Under the pieces are notes generated by a model, which ran no database searches, was not told the origin of the DNA, and saw only the letters and a program-made list of their open reading frames with translations. Shown piece after piece: positions 25,305 to 34,608 of a DNA stretch of 64,000 nt; position 1 is the first letter of the stretch, and each line of letters starts with the position of its first letter. Origin of the DNA: CAVYXF01 sp963772335 (GTDB taxonomy: Bacteria; Pseudomonadota; Alphaproteobacteria; Rhizobiales; Rhodomicrobiaceae); NCBI GenBank assembly GCA_963772335.1, contig CAVYXF010000008.1:372001-436000 (forward strand), given 5' to 3'. The translations under genes were made by a program, and so were the position numbers.

Positions 25305-25562
25305 TCACTTCTCCGAGGCCTCGCGCTCGTTGCGCGAGGCGATGCGCCAATCCATGTCCTTAGCCACCCGATTGCCATACTCCTCGCCGGTCCGCTCCGC
25401 CATCGTGGCAACCTCCTTGCGCCCTGTCAGCTTTGCGAGGAGGATGCCAACGGACCGCCCGGCCTTGCCCCAAACCGACTTGTACATGTCCTTTTCGGAA
25501 TTGGAGATTCGTTCGCCGGTCGCTTCCCGATTGCGGCGCCGTCTTTCAATCCAGTTGAACAT
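25305..25562 (-). CDS. small charged protein, unknown, with a stress-type promoter
   Basis: An 85-residue protein beginning MFNWIERRRRNREATGERIS and ending in a charged helical stretch (DMDWRIASRNEREASEK). One weakly hydrophobic segment (SVGILLAKLTG) lies in the middle. No cysteine or known motif is seen. AAGGAAAG precedes the ATG at 25562. An RpoE2-like promoter sits about 57 bases upstream, which suggests a general stress role. It converges with pheS. Confidence 0.6.
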   Translation of the reverse strand: MFNWIERRRRNREATGERISNSEKDMYKSVWGKAGRSVGILLAKLTGRKEVATMAERTGEEYGNRVAKDMDWRIASRNEREASEK

Positions 25563-25618
25563 TTGGCTTTCCTTGTCAGTGAGAACCATGACGAGCAGCG
25601 CTCGTCTGCTGCTAAAGA

Positions 25619-25644
25619 AAGCCCGCACAACTTTTCGTTGTTCC
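25619..25644 (-). promoter_or_regulatory. RpoE2/EcfG-like general stress promoter
   Basis: On the minus strand: GGAAC at 25644-25640, 19 bases, then TT at 25620-25619, matching GGAAC-N18/19-TT. It is placed to drive the 85-residue protein gene. Confidence 0.5.
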
Positions 25645-25783
25645 AACGAATGGAGGGTTTTGGCCGGATACGGCAGGGCCCATGAGAGTGCCGCCCATCG
25701 GCGAGGCCGGTCTGTCGGCGCGTGCTGCGCAAATCTCCCGGAGCAATTTTACGAAAATCAGCACCGGCGCCCCGACCGCGGGG

Positions 25784-26551
25784 TCACGCAACCCGGTGGC
25801 AGCTAAAGGCGATGGTCCGGTAAGGGAAACTGACCTGCACTTTGCCAGTGAGCTCCGGATTGCTGGCGATCAGCGACCGAATCCGGGCGGCGATCGCATC
25901 CTGCCGATCGAGCGGCAGCGCGGCGATGAAGCTGATAGAGAGCACGCGCGCAACGATCACCTGTTCGGGCGAGCCGGTATGCTGATGCTGGAAATGTTCC
26001 TCGATGAGCGTGGTGAAGCCCTGCGCGGGAAAGAGGAGGCGCCACTCTTGCCGATTATAGCGGGGGGTGTTGTGGGCGTAAGGCTCGATGATCGCGCTGA
26101 GATCGGCGACCCACGGGACGCGCTCGTCGCGCACGTTCCAGACAAGACCGAGATGGCCGCCTGGCTTGAGGACACGGTGGATTTCGGCGACGGCCTGAGG
26201 ATTGGCAAACCAGTGGAAGGACTGCGCGCAAACCACCGCATCCACAGACCGGTCCGCGACGGGTATGTGCTCGGCCGACCCCGCCATCGCCTCGACGCCA
26301 GCATTTCGCGCGATGAGCTGCGCCCGAAGAGCATCCAACGGCTCGACGGCGAGAACCGACGCGCCCGTCGCCTGCAGCATCGGCAAGAACTTGCCGGTGC
26401 CGGCGCCCAGATCGAGCGCGATCTTGCCGGGGCCGAGGGCAAGGTTCTCGCGCAGCCAGTCGGCCACTTGAGGAGGGTAATCGGGCCTCCCCTTATGAAA
26501 AGTATCGGGATTGGCGGCGTAGCCTTTGGCAGCGGCGGGATGAATAGCCAT
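25784..26551 (-). CDS. class I SAM-dependent methyltransferase
   Basis: A 255-residue methyltransferase of the Methyltransf_11 type. Motif I is IALDLGAGTGKFLPML (around residues 45-60). An acidic strand-2 end follows (LAVEPLDALRAQL), then DAVVCAQSFHWFANP and IHRVLKPGGHLGLVWN. The HWF motif is common in small-molecule and trans-aconitate-like methyltransferases. The acceptor is unknown. GAGGAGGTC precedes the ATG at 26551. It stands between pheS and pheT on the opposite strand, with a short divergent spacer to pheT. Confidence 0.88.
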   Translation of the reverse strand: MAIHPAAAKGYAANPDTFHKGRPDYPPQVADWLRENLALGPGKIALDLGAGTGKFLPMLQATGASVLAVEPLDALRAQLIARNAGVEAMAGSAEHIPVADRSVDAVVCAQSFHWFANPQAVAEIHRVLKPGGHLGLVWNVRDERVPWVADLSAIIEPYAHNTPRYNRQEWRLLFPAQGFTTLIEEHFQHQHTGSPEQVIVARVLSISFIAALPLDRQDAIAARIRSLIASNPELTGKVQVSFPYRTIAFSCHRVA

Positions 26552-26663
26552 GACGGACCTCCTCAACAGGCAGGTTATGGTTTAAGTAGAGCGCCAATTG
26601 CGGCTTCGCCAGCCCTGCATCGTTACATTTCGAAACAGTAATGAAGCGACCGGACAAAACCCG

Positions 26664-29087
26664 ATGAAATTTACGCTGAACTGGCTCAAGGACCATCTTG
26701 ACACCAAGGCGACGCCTGCCGAGATCGAGGACGCGCTCACGCAGCTGGGGCTTGAAGTGGAGGCGATCTCCGACCCCGCTGCGGCGCTGAAGGACTTTAC
26801 CGTCGCCCGCGTCCTCGAGGCCGAGCAGCACCCGGATGCCGACAAACTCCGCGTCTGCAGGGTGGAAACCGGCAAAGGCGTGGTGCAGGTGGTTTGCGGC
26901 GCGCCCAATGCGCGCAGCGGCCTGATCGGGGTGTTCGCGGCGCCCGGCGTCTACATTCCGGGGACGGACTTCACCCTCGGCAAGGCCACGATCCGCGGCG
27001 TTGAATCGATGGGGATGCTGTGCTCGGAGCGCGAGTTGCAGCTTTCGAACGAGCATACCGGCATCATCGAGCTGCCCGAGAGCGCGGGCAAGCATATCGG
27101 CGAGCCATTCGTCAAGGTGATGGGGCTGGATGATCCCGTGATCGAGATCAAGATCACGCCGAACCGTCCCGATTGCCTGGGCGTGCGCGGCATCGCCCGC
27201 GACCTCGCCGCTGCCGGCCTCGGCAAGCTGAAGAAGGAAGATGAAGGCTTCGCCGGCGAGGGCAAATTCGCCAGCGCCGTGAAAATCGCGCTGAATTTCG
27301 ATTCCGGCACAGAGAACGCCTGCCCAGTCTTCGCCGGACGGCTGATCCGCGGGGTGAAGAACGGCCCGTCCCCGGCCTGGCTGCAGCAGCGGCTGAAGGC
27401 AATCGGCCTGCGCCCCATTAACGCGCTGGTCGATGTCACCAACTACATCACCTATGACCGTTGTCGCCCGCTACATGTCTATGACGCGGATAGACTGAAG
27501 GGCGGCATCCAGGCGCGGCTCGGGCGCAGGGGCGAGAGCTTCCTCGCCCTCGACGGCAAGACCTATGAGGTCGATGCCGAGATGTGCGTCATCGCCGATG
27601 ATGGCAGTGTGCTTGGGCTCGGCGGCATCATGGGCGGCGAATCCACCGGATCCTCGGACGAGACCATCAACGTCTTTATCGAGTTGGCCTATTTTGATCC
27701 GATCCGTACCGCGATGACCGGCCGCAAGACCGGCATCCGCTCCGATGCCCGCTATCGTTTCGAGCGCGGCATCGACCCCGCCTCGGAGGTGTTAGGCGTC
27801 AATCTCGCGACCAAAATGATTCTGGCCATCTGCGGCGGCGAACCGAGCAAGCTGGAGATCGCGGGGGTCGAGCCCGTCCGGCGGACGATGATTGCCTTCG
27901 ACACGTCGCGCGTCGAAAAGCTGACCGGCCTCAGACTCAAGCCGTCGGACATCGCTGGCGCCTTGAAGAGGCTCGGTTTCACGATCGAAGGCAGCGCGCC
28001 GGAGCTTACCGTAACAGTGCCCGAATGGCGGCCCGATATTCACGGCAGCGCCGATCTGGTCGAGGAGATCATCCGTGTCGTTGGCATTGACAAAGTGCCG
28101 TCAACGCCGATGCCCCGTCCGGCGGGCGTCACCAAGGCGGTGATGACGGAGGGACAGAAACGCGTCGCCCGCACGCGGCGCCTGCTCGCCGGCCGCGGCC
28201 TCGTCGAGGCGGTCACCTGGTCGTTTATCCCGCGTGCCGACGCGGAGCGTTTCGGCGGCGGGACGCCAGAGGTGGAACTCGCCAACCCGATCTCCAGCGA
28301 GATGTCGTCGATGCGCCCGAGCCTGCTGCCAGGCCTGATTACCGCCGCGCGGCAGAATGGCAATCGCGGCTTTGACGACGTGGCGCTGTTCGAGGTCGGC
28401 CAGATCTACCACGGGGATAGACCTGAGGATCAGCAGATGGCGGCGTCCGGCCTGCGCACCGGCACTGCAAAATTGACCGGGGCCGGCCGGCGCTGGGACG
28501 GAGCGGCAAAGCCTGTCGATGTGTTCGACGCCAAGGCGGATGCACTCGCCGCCCTCGCCATGCTCGGCTTCGATGCCGGCAAGCTGCAGATCGCGCGCGA
28601 GGCCCCCGGTTGGTTTCACCCCGGCAGGTCCGGTGCGATCAAGCTCGGCCCGAAGACTGTGCTCGGCGTTTTCGGCGAGCTTCACCCCGACACGCTGAAG
28701 GCGATGGACCTCTCAGGCCCGGCTTGCGGTTTTGAGCTGTTTCTCGACGCTATCCCGCCCGCAAGACGCAAAGCCATCGCCAAACCGCCGCTTGCCGCCA
28801 GCGATCTGCAACCGGTCAAGCGCGACTTTGCCTTCGTGCTCGCCTCGGATGCGCTGGCCAGCGAGGTCGTGCGGGCCGCCCAGGGCGCGGACAAAATACT
28901 GATCAGCAACGTCGCGGTGTTCGACCTGTTTGAAGGCCCCGCTTTAGGGGCCGGGAAGAAGTCGCTCGCCATCGAGGTGACGCTGCAGCCCAGGGAGAAA
29001 ACGCTGACCGATGAGGAGATTGAGGCAGTATCGGCCAAGGTCGTGGCAGCGGTGAAGAAGGCAACGGGCGGCGAAATCCGCGCCTGA
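26664..29087 (+). CDS. pheT: phenylalanyl-tRNA synthetase beta subunit
   Basis: An 807-residue protein with all PheT domains. The tRNA-binding EMAP-like domain comes first (about 40-150, with VARVLEAEQHPDADKLRVC). B3/B4 follows around 210-390, including the editing region. B5 is near 400-475 (DIHGSADLVEEIIRVVGID). The catalytic-like core comes next, then a C-terminal FDX-ACB anticodon-binding domain (KPPLAASDLQPVKRDFAFVL). The start MKFTLNWLKDHL is the family's usual N-terminus. Together with PheS it makes Phe-tRNA in the cytoplasm. Confidence 0.97.
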   Translation: MKFTLNWLKDHLDTKATPAEIEDALTQLGLEVEAISDPAAALKDFTVARVLEAEQHPDADKLRVCRVETGKGVVQVVCGAPNARSGLIGVFAAPGVYIPGTDFTLGKATIRGVESMGMLCSERELQLSNEHTGIIELPESAGKHIGEPFVKVMGLDDPVIEIKITPNRPDCLGVRGIARDLAAAGLGKLKKEDEGFAGEGKFASAVKIALNFDSGTENACPVFAGRLIRGVKNGPSPAWLQQRLKAIGLRPINALVDVTNYITYDRCRPLHVYDADRLKGGIQARLGRRGESFLALDGKTYEVDAEMCVIADDGSVLGLGGIMGGESTGSSDETINVFIELAYFDPIRTAMTGRKTGIRSDARYRFERGIDPASEVLGVNLATKMILAICGGEPSKLEIAGVEPVRRTMIAFDTSRVEKLTGLRLKPSDIAGALKRLGFTIEGSAPELTVTVPEWRPDIHGSADLVEEIIRVVGIDKVPSTPMPRPAGVTKAVMTEGQKRVARTRRLLAGRGLVEAVTWSFIPRADAERFGGGTPEVELANPISSEMSSMRPSLLPGLITAARQNGNRGFDDVALFEVGQIYHGDRPEDQQMAASGLRTGTAKLTGAGRRWDGAAKPVDVFDAKADALAALAMLGFDAGKLQIAREAPGWFHPGRSGAIKLGPKTVLGVFGELHPDTLKAMDLSGPACGFELFLDAIPPARRKAIAKPPLAASDLQPVKRDFAFVLASDALASEVVRAAQGADKILISNVAVFDLFEGPALGAGKKSLAIEVTLQPREKTLTDEEIEAVSAKVVAAVKKATGGEIRA

Positions 29088-29236
29088 TTGCATCTCGAAT
29101 CGATGCCTCTCATAGCCTTGCGAGAACGGAGATTGCGCCGCCGATCGTGAAGCAGATGTCACAGCTTCGCACTTCCGCCTCTCTCTAGGGTTGCTATATA
29201 CTAGCCGTTATCTCTGGGCAGAGAGAGGCTCTTTCG

Positions 29237-29944
29237 GTGTCCGCTTGGATTGCGATCTTGTTTTTACTTGCTGCCGTGGTCACGCTTTTGACCACGCAGG
29301 ATGCCGGCAGCGTTGCGGGCATGTCGACCGAGACTTTCGTGCAAATCACGGCCGGTCTTGCCGTGCTTGTGTTCCTGAGCGGGATGGTTAGCGCCTCCTA
29401 TCGCGGGCGCGTCGTTCAAGCTGTTAGGCATCTCGTCAGCTGGGTTGCCTTGCTTCTGGTGCTGGTCGGGCTCTATGCCTATCGGGTTGAGCTGGCGACC
29501 GTCGCTGACCGGGTGATCGGCGAGCTGAGGCCGGAAGGCACGCAGATCAACATCACCGCTGGCAACGGCCTCAGCCAGGCGGTGCGCATCAAGCGCGGCT
29601 GGACCGGACATTTCATTGCCAATGCGCGAATCGAAGGCGAGCGCATCGATATGATCGTCGACACCGGCGCCTCGACCGTGGTGCTGCGCCATGAGGACGC
29701 CCGGCGCCTCGGTATAAATACCACGTCGCTGCGCTATACCGTGCCTGTCCAGACGGCGAACGGCGCATCTTACGCCGCGCGCGTTCGCCTCGCGCAGATC
29801 AACATTGGCAATGTCGGCATTCGGAATGTCGAAGCCCTGATCGCTAAGCCCGGCAACCTGCATCAAAGCCTGCTTGGTATGACTTTCTTAAGCCGTTTGC
29901 GCTCATATGAGTTCTCAGGGGACTATCTGGAGCTGCGGGGCTAG
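29237..29944 (+). CDS. membrane-anchored retropepsin-like aspartic protease (TIGR02281 type)
   Basis: A 235-residue protein starting with GTG. Three hydrophobic segments lie in the first 85 residues (AILFLLAAVVTLL; ITAGLAVLVFLSGMV; LVSWVALLLVLVGLYAY). A periplasmic clan AA protease domain follows. The active-site motif is MIVDTGASTVVLRHEDA (catalytic Asp near residue 141) and the family's closing motif is LLGMTFLSRLRSYEF. Such proteins dimerise to form an active site. Substrates are unknown. A second protease of the same family follows 56 bases later. Confidence 0.85.
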   Translation: MSAWIAILFLLAAVVTLLTTQDAGSVAGMSTETFVQITAGLAVLVFLSGMVSASYRGRVVQAVRHLVSWVALLLVLVGLYAYRVELATVADRVIGELRPEGTQINITAGNGLSQAVRIKRGWTGHFIANARIEGERIDMIVDTGASTVVLRHEDARRLGINTTSLRYTVPVQTANGASYAARVRLAQINIGNVGIRNVEALIAKPGNLHQSLLGMTFLSRLRSYEFSGDYLELRG

Positions 29945-30000
29945 GCTCGGCGTTTCTTTTTGCGCCATGCCGCCAGCTTTCGGGACAGGAGCGAACAGGC

Positions 30001-30687
30001 ATGGCATTCCGGGGCGGGATGCGGCGCGCCTTAAGCGAAGCCGGGCTTTGGCTCGCGATGACAGGCGCGGGAGCGGCGAGTTTTTATTTTTTTGAGGATA
30101 TTTACCGTGTTCTGGAGAAGCAATGGCCCGCGCTCCAGTCCAGTATTACTCCCGACACGCGATCCATAGACGAAAAGCCTGCCGAAATTGCAGGCGCGCA
30201 CGCCCTCCCCACCGAACCGGCGGGTACGCCCCCCCCCGATCTGCGCCGCTCGGTCACCGATTTCGACAGTTTCGTCGAGAAGGTCACCCGGCCCGGCCGC
30301 ACCGTCACGCTTAACCCCAACACCTACGGACATTATGTCGTCGAAGCCGACATTGGCGGCGCCACGGTCGAGCTCCTGACCGACACCGGCGCCACCTACG
30401 TCGCGCTCAACTACGAGACTGCGCTACGGCTGGGCTTCACACCGCAGACCGTTCAGTTCTCCAGCCGCTCCTCCACGGCAAACGGCATCGCGCGGGTTGC
30501 GCCGGTCACGCTCGATTATGTGCGCATCGGCAGTATTTTGCTGCGGGACGTGAAGGCGGTGATCGCCGAACCCGGCAAGATGACGCAAAACCTGCTCGGC
30601 ATGAGCTTCATTAATCGCCTCTCCGGCTTTGAGCTGCGCGGTGGGCGCCTGTTAATGGTGCAAAATCCGTCAGCTCAGGGACAATAA
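30001..30687 (+). CDS. second retropepsin-like aspartic protease, single membrane anchor
   Basis: A 228-residue paralogue of the preceding protein. One N-terminal hydrophobic segment (LWLAMTGAGAASFYFF) is followed by a proline-rich linker and the clan AA domain. The active site reads LLTDTGATYVALNYETA, and LLGMSFINRLSGFEL closes the domain. The two genes are tandem and in the same direction, so the proteins may form hetero- or homodimers in the periplasm. Substrates are unknown. Confidence 0.85.
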   Translation: MAFRGGMRRALSEAGLWLAMTGAGAASFYFFEDIYRVLEKQWPALQSSITPDTRSIDEKPAEIAGAHALPTEPAGTPPPDLRRSVTDFDSFVEKVTRPGRTVTLNPNTYGHYVVEADIGGATVELLTDTGATYVALNYETALRLGFTPQTVQFSSRSSTANGIARVAPVTLDYVRIGSILLRDVKAVIAEPGKMTQNLLGMSFINRLSGFELRGGRLLMVQNPSAQGQ

Positions 30688-30812
30688 ACGGGCTGGTGTT
30701 TCCCCTGCTGACGCTTTATCCCATGACCGTAATTGCAAATCAGCCTTACCGGAGCGTGCGTTGGCGAAACGGTCGCGCGGTGCTGCGGTATTGCTGCTGA
30801 GGGATAACAATA

Positions 30813-32312
30813 ATGTTGCCGAAACCCAGAACGGATCTTGTGGCCAATACGGCCGATTTCGAGCGCCTGCCCTATATCAAGCCGACCGGCTTTCGCGAAT
30901 ATGACGCGCGCTGGCTGTTCCAGGAGGAAATCAACCTCATGGGCATGCAGGCGATGGGGCTCGGCATTGCCAATCTGATGCGGCGCCGCGGCGTTCCGGT
31001 GCGGATCGTGACCGGCCACGACTACCGCTCCTATTCCGCACAGATCAAGGAGGCATTGATCGTCGGCTTGCTGTCAGGCGGCGCCGAAGTGTTCGACATC
31101 GGCCTTGCGGTCACCCCGATGGCCTATTTCTCGCAATTTGCGCTGAATGTCGAGGGTGTGGCGATGGTGACGGCAAGCCATAACGACAATGGCTGGACCG
31201 GCATCAAGATGGGCATGTCCCGGCCGCTCACCTATGGCCCGGAGGACATGAGCGCGCTGAAAGAGCTGGTGCTGAGCGGCGATTCCGAAGCGATCGGCGG
31301 CGGGCGCTACCATTTTGTTGGCGACATCGCCCAGCGCTATATGAACGACCTCACCGATCGCAAGAAGCTCTCCCGCAAGCTGAAAGTGATCTGCGCCTGC
31401 GGCAACGGCACGGCCGGCGCGTTTGCCCCACAGGTGCTGGAGGCGATCGGCTGCGAAGTGGTGCGTCTGCACTGCGACCTCGACTACAATTTCCCGAATT
31501 ACAATCCCAATCCCGAAGCGATGGCCATGCTGCATTCGGTGGCGGATGCGGTGAAGGAGCACAAGGCCGATGTCGGTCTCGCCTTCGACGGCGACGGCGA
31601 CCGCTGCGGGGTGGTGGATAATGAGGGCCGCGAGATCTTCGCCGACCGCGTCGGCGTGATGCTGGCGCGCGACATCTCCAGCCTCCATCCCAACGCCAAA
31701 TTTGTGGTGGACGTGAAATCGACCGGCCTGTTCGTCACCGATCCGGTGCTGCAGGCCAACAAAGCGACCACCACGTACTGGAAGACCGGCCACTCCTACA
31801 TCAAGCGCTACAGCCACGAGCACAAGCAACTCGTCGGCTTCGAGAAGTCCGGCCACTTCTTCTTTAATCCGCCGATTGGCCGCGGCTATGATGACGGACT
31901 GGTCTCGGCTCTGGCGGTGCTCGACATGCTCGACCGCAATCAGGGGAAGTCCATGGCCGAGCTGGAGCGGGAGCTGCCCAAGACCTGGCAGTCGCCGACC
32001 ATGTCGCCCCATTGCGGTGACGAGGTGAAATACGGGGTCGTCGACCGAGTCATCAAGCACTTCAAGAACATCGCGGACCAGGGCGGTATGCTCGCGGGGC
32101 AGAAGATCCGCGATGTCATCACCGTCAACGGTATCCGGCTGGTGCTGGAGGATGGGACCTGGGGGCTGGTGCGCGCGTCCTCGAATAAGCCTGAGCTGGT
32201 GGTAGTGGTCGAGAGTCCGACTTCGGAGGCCAATTTCCGGGCCATCTTCGCCGAGATCGACCAGCATCTGGCAACCTATCCCGAGATCGGCGAGTACAAT
32301 CAAAAAATCTAA
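30813..32312 (+). CDS. phosphomannomutase/phosphoglucomutase
   Basis: A 499-residue alpha-D-phosphohexomutase. The phosphoserine loop is TASHNDNGWTGIKMG (Ser near residue 121). The metal-binding loop is FDGDGDRCGVVD (near residue 258). The sugar-binding loop is in GFEKSGHFFF and the C-terminal phosphate-binding loop is in VRASSNKPELVVVVES. It interconverts hexose 1- and 6-phosphates for cell-surface polysaccharide and nucleotide-sugar synthesis. Mannose versus glucose preference cannot be fixed from sequence. GGGATAAC lies upstream of the ATG. The CorC-like gene follows after 18 bases. Confidence 0.93.
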   Translation: MLPKPRTDLVANTADFERLPYIKPTGFREYDARWLFQEEINLMGMQAMGLGIANLMRRRGVPVRIVTGHDYRSYSAQIKEALIVGLLSGGAEVFDIGLAVTPMAYFSQFALNVEGVAMVTASHNDNGWTGIKMGMSRPLTYGPEDMSALKELVLSGDSEAIGGGRYHFVGDIAQRYMNDLTDRKKLSRKLKVICACGNGTAGAFAPQVLEAIGCEVVRLHCDLDYNFPNYNPNPEAMAMLHSVADAVKEHKADVGLAFDGDGDRCGVVDNEGREIFADRVGVMLARDISSLHPNAKFVVDVKSTGLFVTDPVLQANKATTTYWKTGHSYIKRYSHEHKQLVGFEKSGHFFFNPPIGRGYDDGLVSALAVLDMLDRNQGKSMAELERELPKTWQSPTMSPHCGDEVKYGVVDRVIKHFKNIADQGGMLAGQKIRDVITVNGIRLVLEDGTWGLVRASSNKPELVVVVESPTSEANFRAIFAEIDQHLATYPEIGEYNQKI

Positions 32313-32330
32313 AGGACCGGCGCGTCGAGT

Positions 32331-33635
32331 GTGGATCACCTAGGCCAAATGGTTTGGCAAGAAATTCTCATCCTCCTCCTGCTCATTCTGCTGAACGCTT
32401 TCTTCGCCCTATCCGAGCTGGCGGTGGTGTCTTCGCGGCGTGCCAGGTTGCAGCAATACGCCAATGAAGACCGGCGGGGCGCGGCAACCGCCCTGCGGCT
32501 TGCCGACGACCCATCCGGCTTCCTCTCCACCGTGCAGGCCGGAATCACCGTCATCGCCATTCTCTCCGGCGCTTATGGCGAGGCCGCGCTCGCCGACCCA
32601 CTATCTGTTGCCCTGCGCGAGGTCCCCTATATCGGTCCCCACGCCAACGCAGTTGCGACGGGCATCGTCATCACCGCAATCGCTTTCGTCTCGCTGGTGA
32701 TTGGCGAGTTGGTGCCGAAGCGCCTTGCGCTGCGCAATCCCGAGCGGCTGGCTTGCGTGGTCGCCGGCCCGATGTATTGGCTCTCGCGCGTGGCGGCACC
32801 GATCGTGTGGTTCTTGCGCTCCGCCATGGAGCTGATCCTCCGCCTGTTCGCGCCGCCCTCGAAGGAGGACCCCCGCGTGACCGAGGAGGAAGTGAAGACG
32901 CTGATCGCTGAGGGGACGGAAGCCGGCGTGTTCGAGCCGGCCGAGAAAGAGATGCTGGAGGGGGTGTTGCGGGTCGCCGACCGCTCCGTCCGCTCGATCA
33001 TGACGGCCCGTCCGGACGTCGTGTGGCTCGACCTGGAAGACAACGTAGGAGAAATTTACGAAACGATCGCCGATAGCGGCCATTCGCGTTTTCCGGTCGC
33101 GGCCGGCGATGTCGACAACATGATCGGCATTATCCACACCAAGGACCTTCTCGAGCAAGCCCGCACGGGCGCGCCTCTAGACCTCAAGGCGATCTGCCGC
33201 GATCCGGTCTACATCCACGAAGGCACGCCGATTCTGAAACTCCTGGACAGCTTCCGGGCGACGACCGTGCATATGGCCGTTGTGCTCGATGAGCATGGCG
33301 CGGTGCAGGGCATCGTCACCCCGACCGACATCCTGGTGGCAATTGCCGGCGATCTACCGGAGCGCGCGGATGAAGAGCCTTATGCCGTACGGCGCGCCGA
33401 CGGCTCCTGGCTCTTGGATGGGCAGATGCCGGTGCACGAGGTGGAGCGCACCCTCCAGGTCAGGGGGCTCAGCGCCTACGAGCACGAATATACGACGCTT
33501 GCTGGCTTCGTGCTGTTCCAGCTCGGCCATATCCCGGTGCCGGGCGAGACGTTCGACTGGCGCAACTGGCGCTTCGAAGTGGTCGATCTCGACGGCCGCC
33601 GCATCGACAAGGTAATGGCCACCGCTCAGCAGTAG
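32331..33635 (+). CDS. CNNM/CorC-type membrane protein (hemolysin family transporter)
   Basis: A 434-residue protein. A CNNM (DUF21) membrane domain covers residues about 1-180 with three to four helices. Two CBS domains follow (MTARPDVVWLDLEDNVGEIY; a second around residues 280-340 with HMAVVLDEHGAVQGIVTPTD). The C-terminal CorC_HlyC domain begins near residue 355 (YAVRRADGSWLLDGQM). Members are proposed magnesium or cobalt efflux or homeostasis proteins. The start is GTG at 32331, with an ATG at 32349 as alternative. Confidence 0.9.
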   Translation: MDHLGQMVWQEILILLLLILLNAFFALSELAVVSSRRARLQQYANEDRRGAATALRLADDPSGFLSTVQAGITVIAILSGAYGEAALADPLSVALREVPYIGPHANAVATGIVITAIAFVSLVIGELVPKRLALRNPERLACVVAGPMYWLSRVAAPIVWFLRSAMELILRLFAPPSKEDPRVTEEEVKTLIAEGTEAGVFEPAEKEMLEGVLRVADRSVRSIMTARPDVVWLDLEDNVGEIYETIADSGHSRFPVAAGDVDNMIGIIHTKDLLEQARTGAPLDLKAICRDPVYIHEGTPILKLLDSFRATTVHMAVVLDEHGAVQGIVTPTDILVAIAGDLPERADEEPYAVRRADGSWLLDGQMPVHEVERTLQVRGLSAYEHEYTTLAGFVLFQLGHIPVPGETFDWRNWRFEVVDLDGRRIDKVMATAQQ

Positions 33636-33770
33636 GCTGGCAGCGCCGGTAGAGACGGCCTTACGCTGAATGTTGTCGGGACGCGCTGAGGTTCTGGGCT
33701 CGCGCAGCGTATTGATCGAATTGTCGGTGAGGGGGGTCGCCCTGGAGGGCAGAGGGGAAGAGGGTCTGCG

Positions 33771-34608
33771 TTAGATGTTTGCACCGAAGCGGTGGAGTTC
33801 TGCGCCGTTTTGTTTAAGCCAGGCTCGGGCTCGCTGCATCTCCGGCACGGTTTGCCGCACGAGTTCGCCAGAAGCGTTGGCTGTGGTTCATTTCGCGCAG
33901 ATGGGCGACCTCATGTGCCGCCACATAGTCCAGTACAAAAGCCGGCGCGAAAATCAGCCGCCAGGAAAAGCACAAGGTGCCGCTCGTCGAGCAGGAGCCC
34001 CAGCGGGTGGCCTGGTCGCGTACGCTGATGCGCTTTGGGACACAGCTGAGCGCGCCGCCATGATGTTCTACACGCTTCACCAGATCGGTTTTGGCCTCGG
34101 CCCGGAGCCAGTCGGCAAGCCGGCGCGGCCCGTGTCGCTCGTCTCCAGAAACGCAAATACGCGGGAGGTCCCGCGTATCGTTGGCCGACGTTTGGAAAGG
34201 GAGAGCGTATTTATTGCAGGGGGTGGAGCCGGCAGCAAAGGGTTGGGATTTTGCAACACCGGATGCGGGCTCCAGCCATACCACGCCTTGATGGCGCCCC
34301 GACCCGAGGAACTCAATCCTATGCTGTTGGCCTCGCAGCGGAATAACGGAGCCGGTGACAAAAGGCACTGGTTTAGGAAGCCGGTCGATCTGCCGTTTGA
34401 GCCAGTCGATATGCCGGGCCAGAAAGCCGCCCGCCTCATCCGTCGATACATGATAAGGAAGCGTGAGAATGGCGACGCGCTCGGTATAGCTGACTTTCAG
34501 CGAAAACCGCGTTGCTCTGCGGGACCGGCGAAGTTGCAGTGGGCACTCGACGCCTGAAAGGCGAAGTGCTCTGGGAGCTTCCAGTTCTTGTGTCCGCGTT
34601 AAAAGCAT
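33771..34608 (-). CDS. YgjP/DUF45-type zinc metallopeptidase, apparent single-base frameshift
   Basis: A 278-residue YgjP-like (DUF45, M48-related) protein if one extra base near 33864 is ignored. The zinc motif HEVAHLREMNHSQRFW and RWGSCSTSGTLCFSWRL are intact. After FW the written frame reads RTRAANRAGDAA and stops at 33814. The next frame gives LVRQTVPEMQRARAWLKQNG and ends at 33773-33771, exactly as the family expects. The N-terminal 90 residues match the family's beta-rich region. ATG 34608 is preferred; a GTG at 34656 is possible. If the shift is real, only the last 35 residues are lost, and the zinc site would survive. Confidence 0.8.

Noticed and set aside
24203..25411. A 402-codon minus-strand frame opposite pheS
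   Set aside because: It is an antisense shadow of a universally conserved gene.
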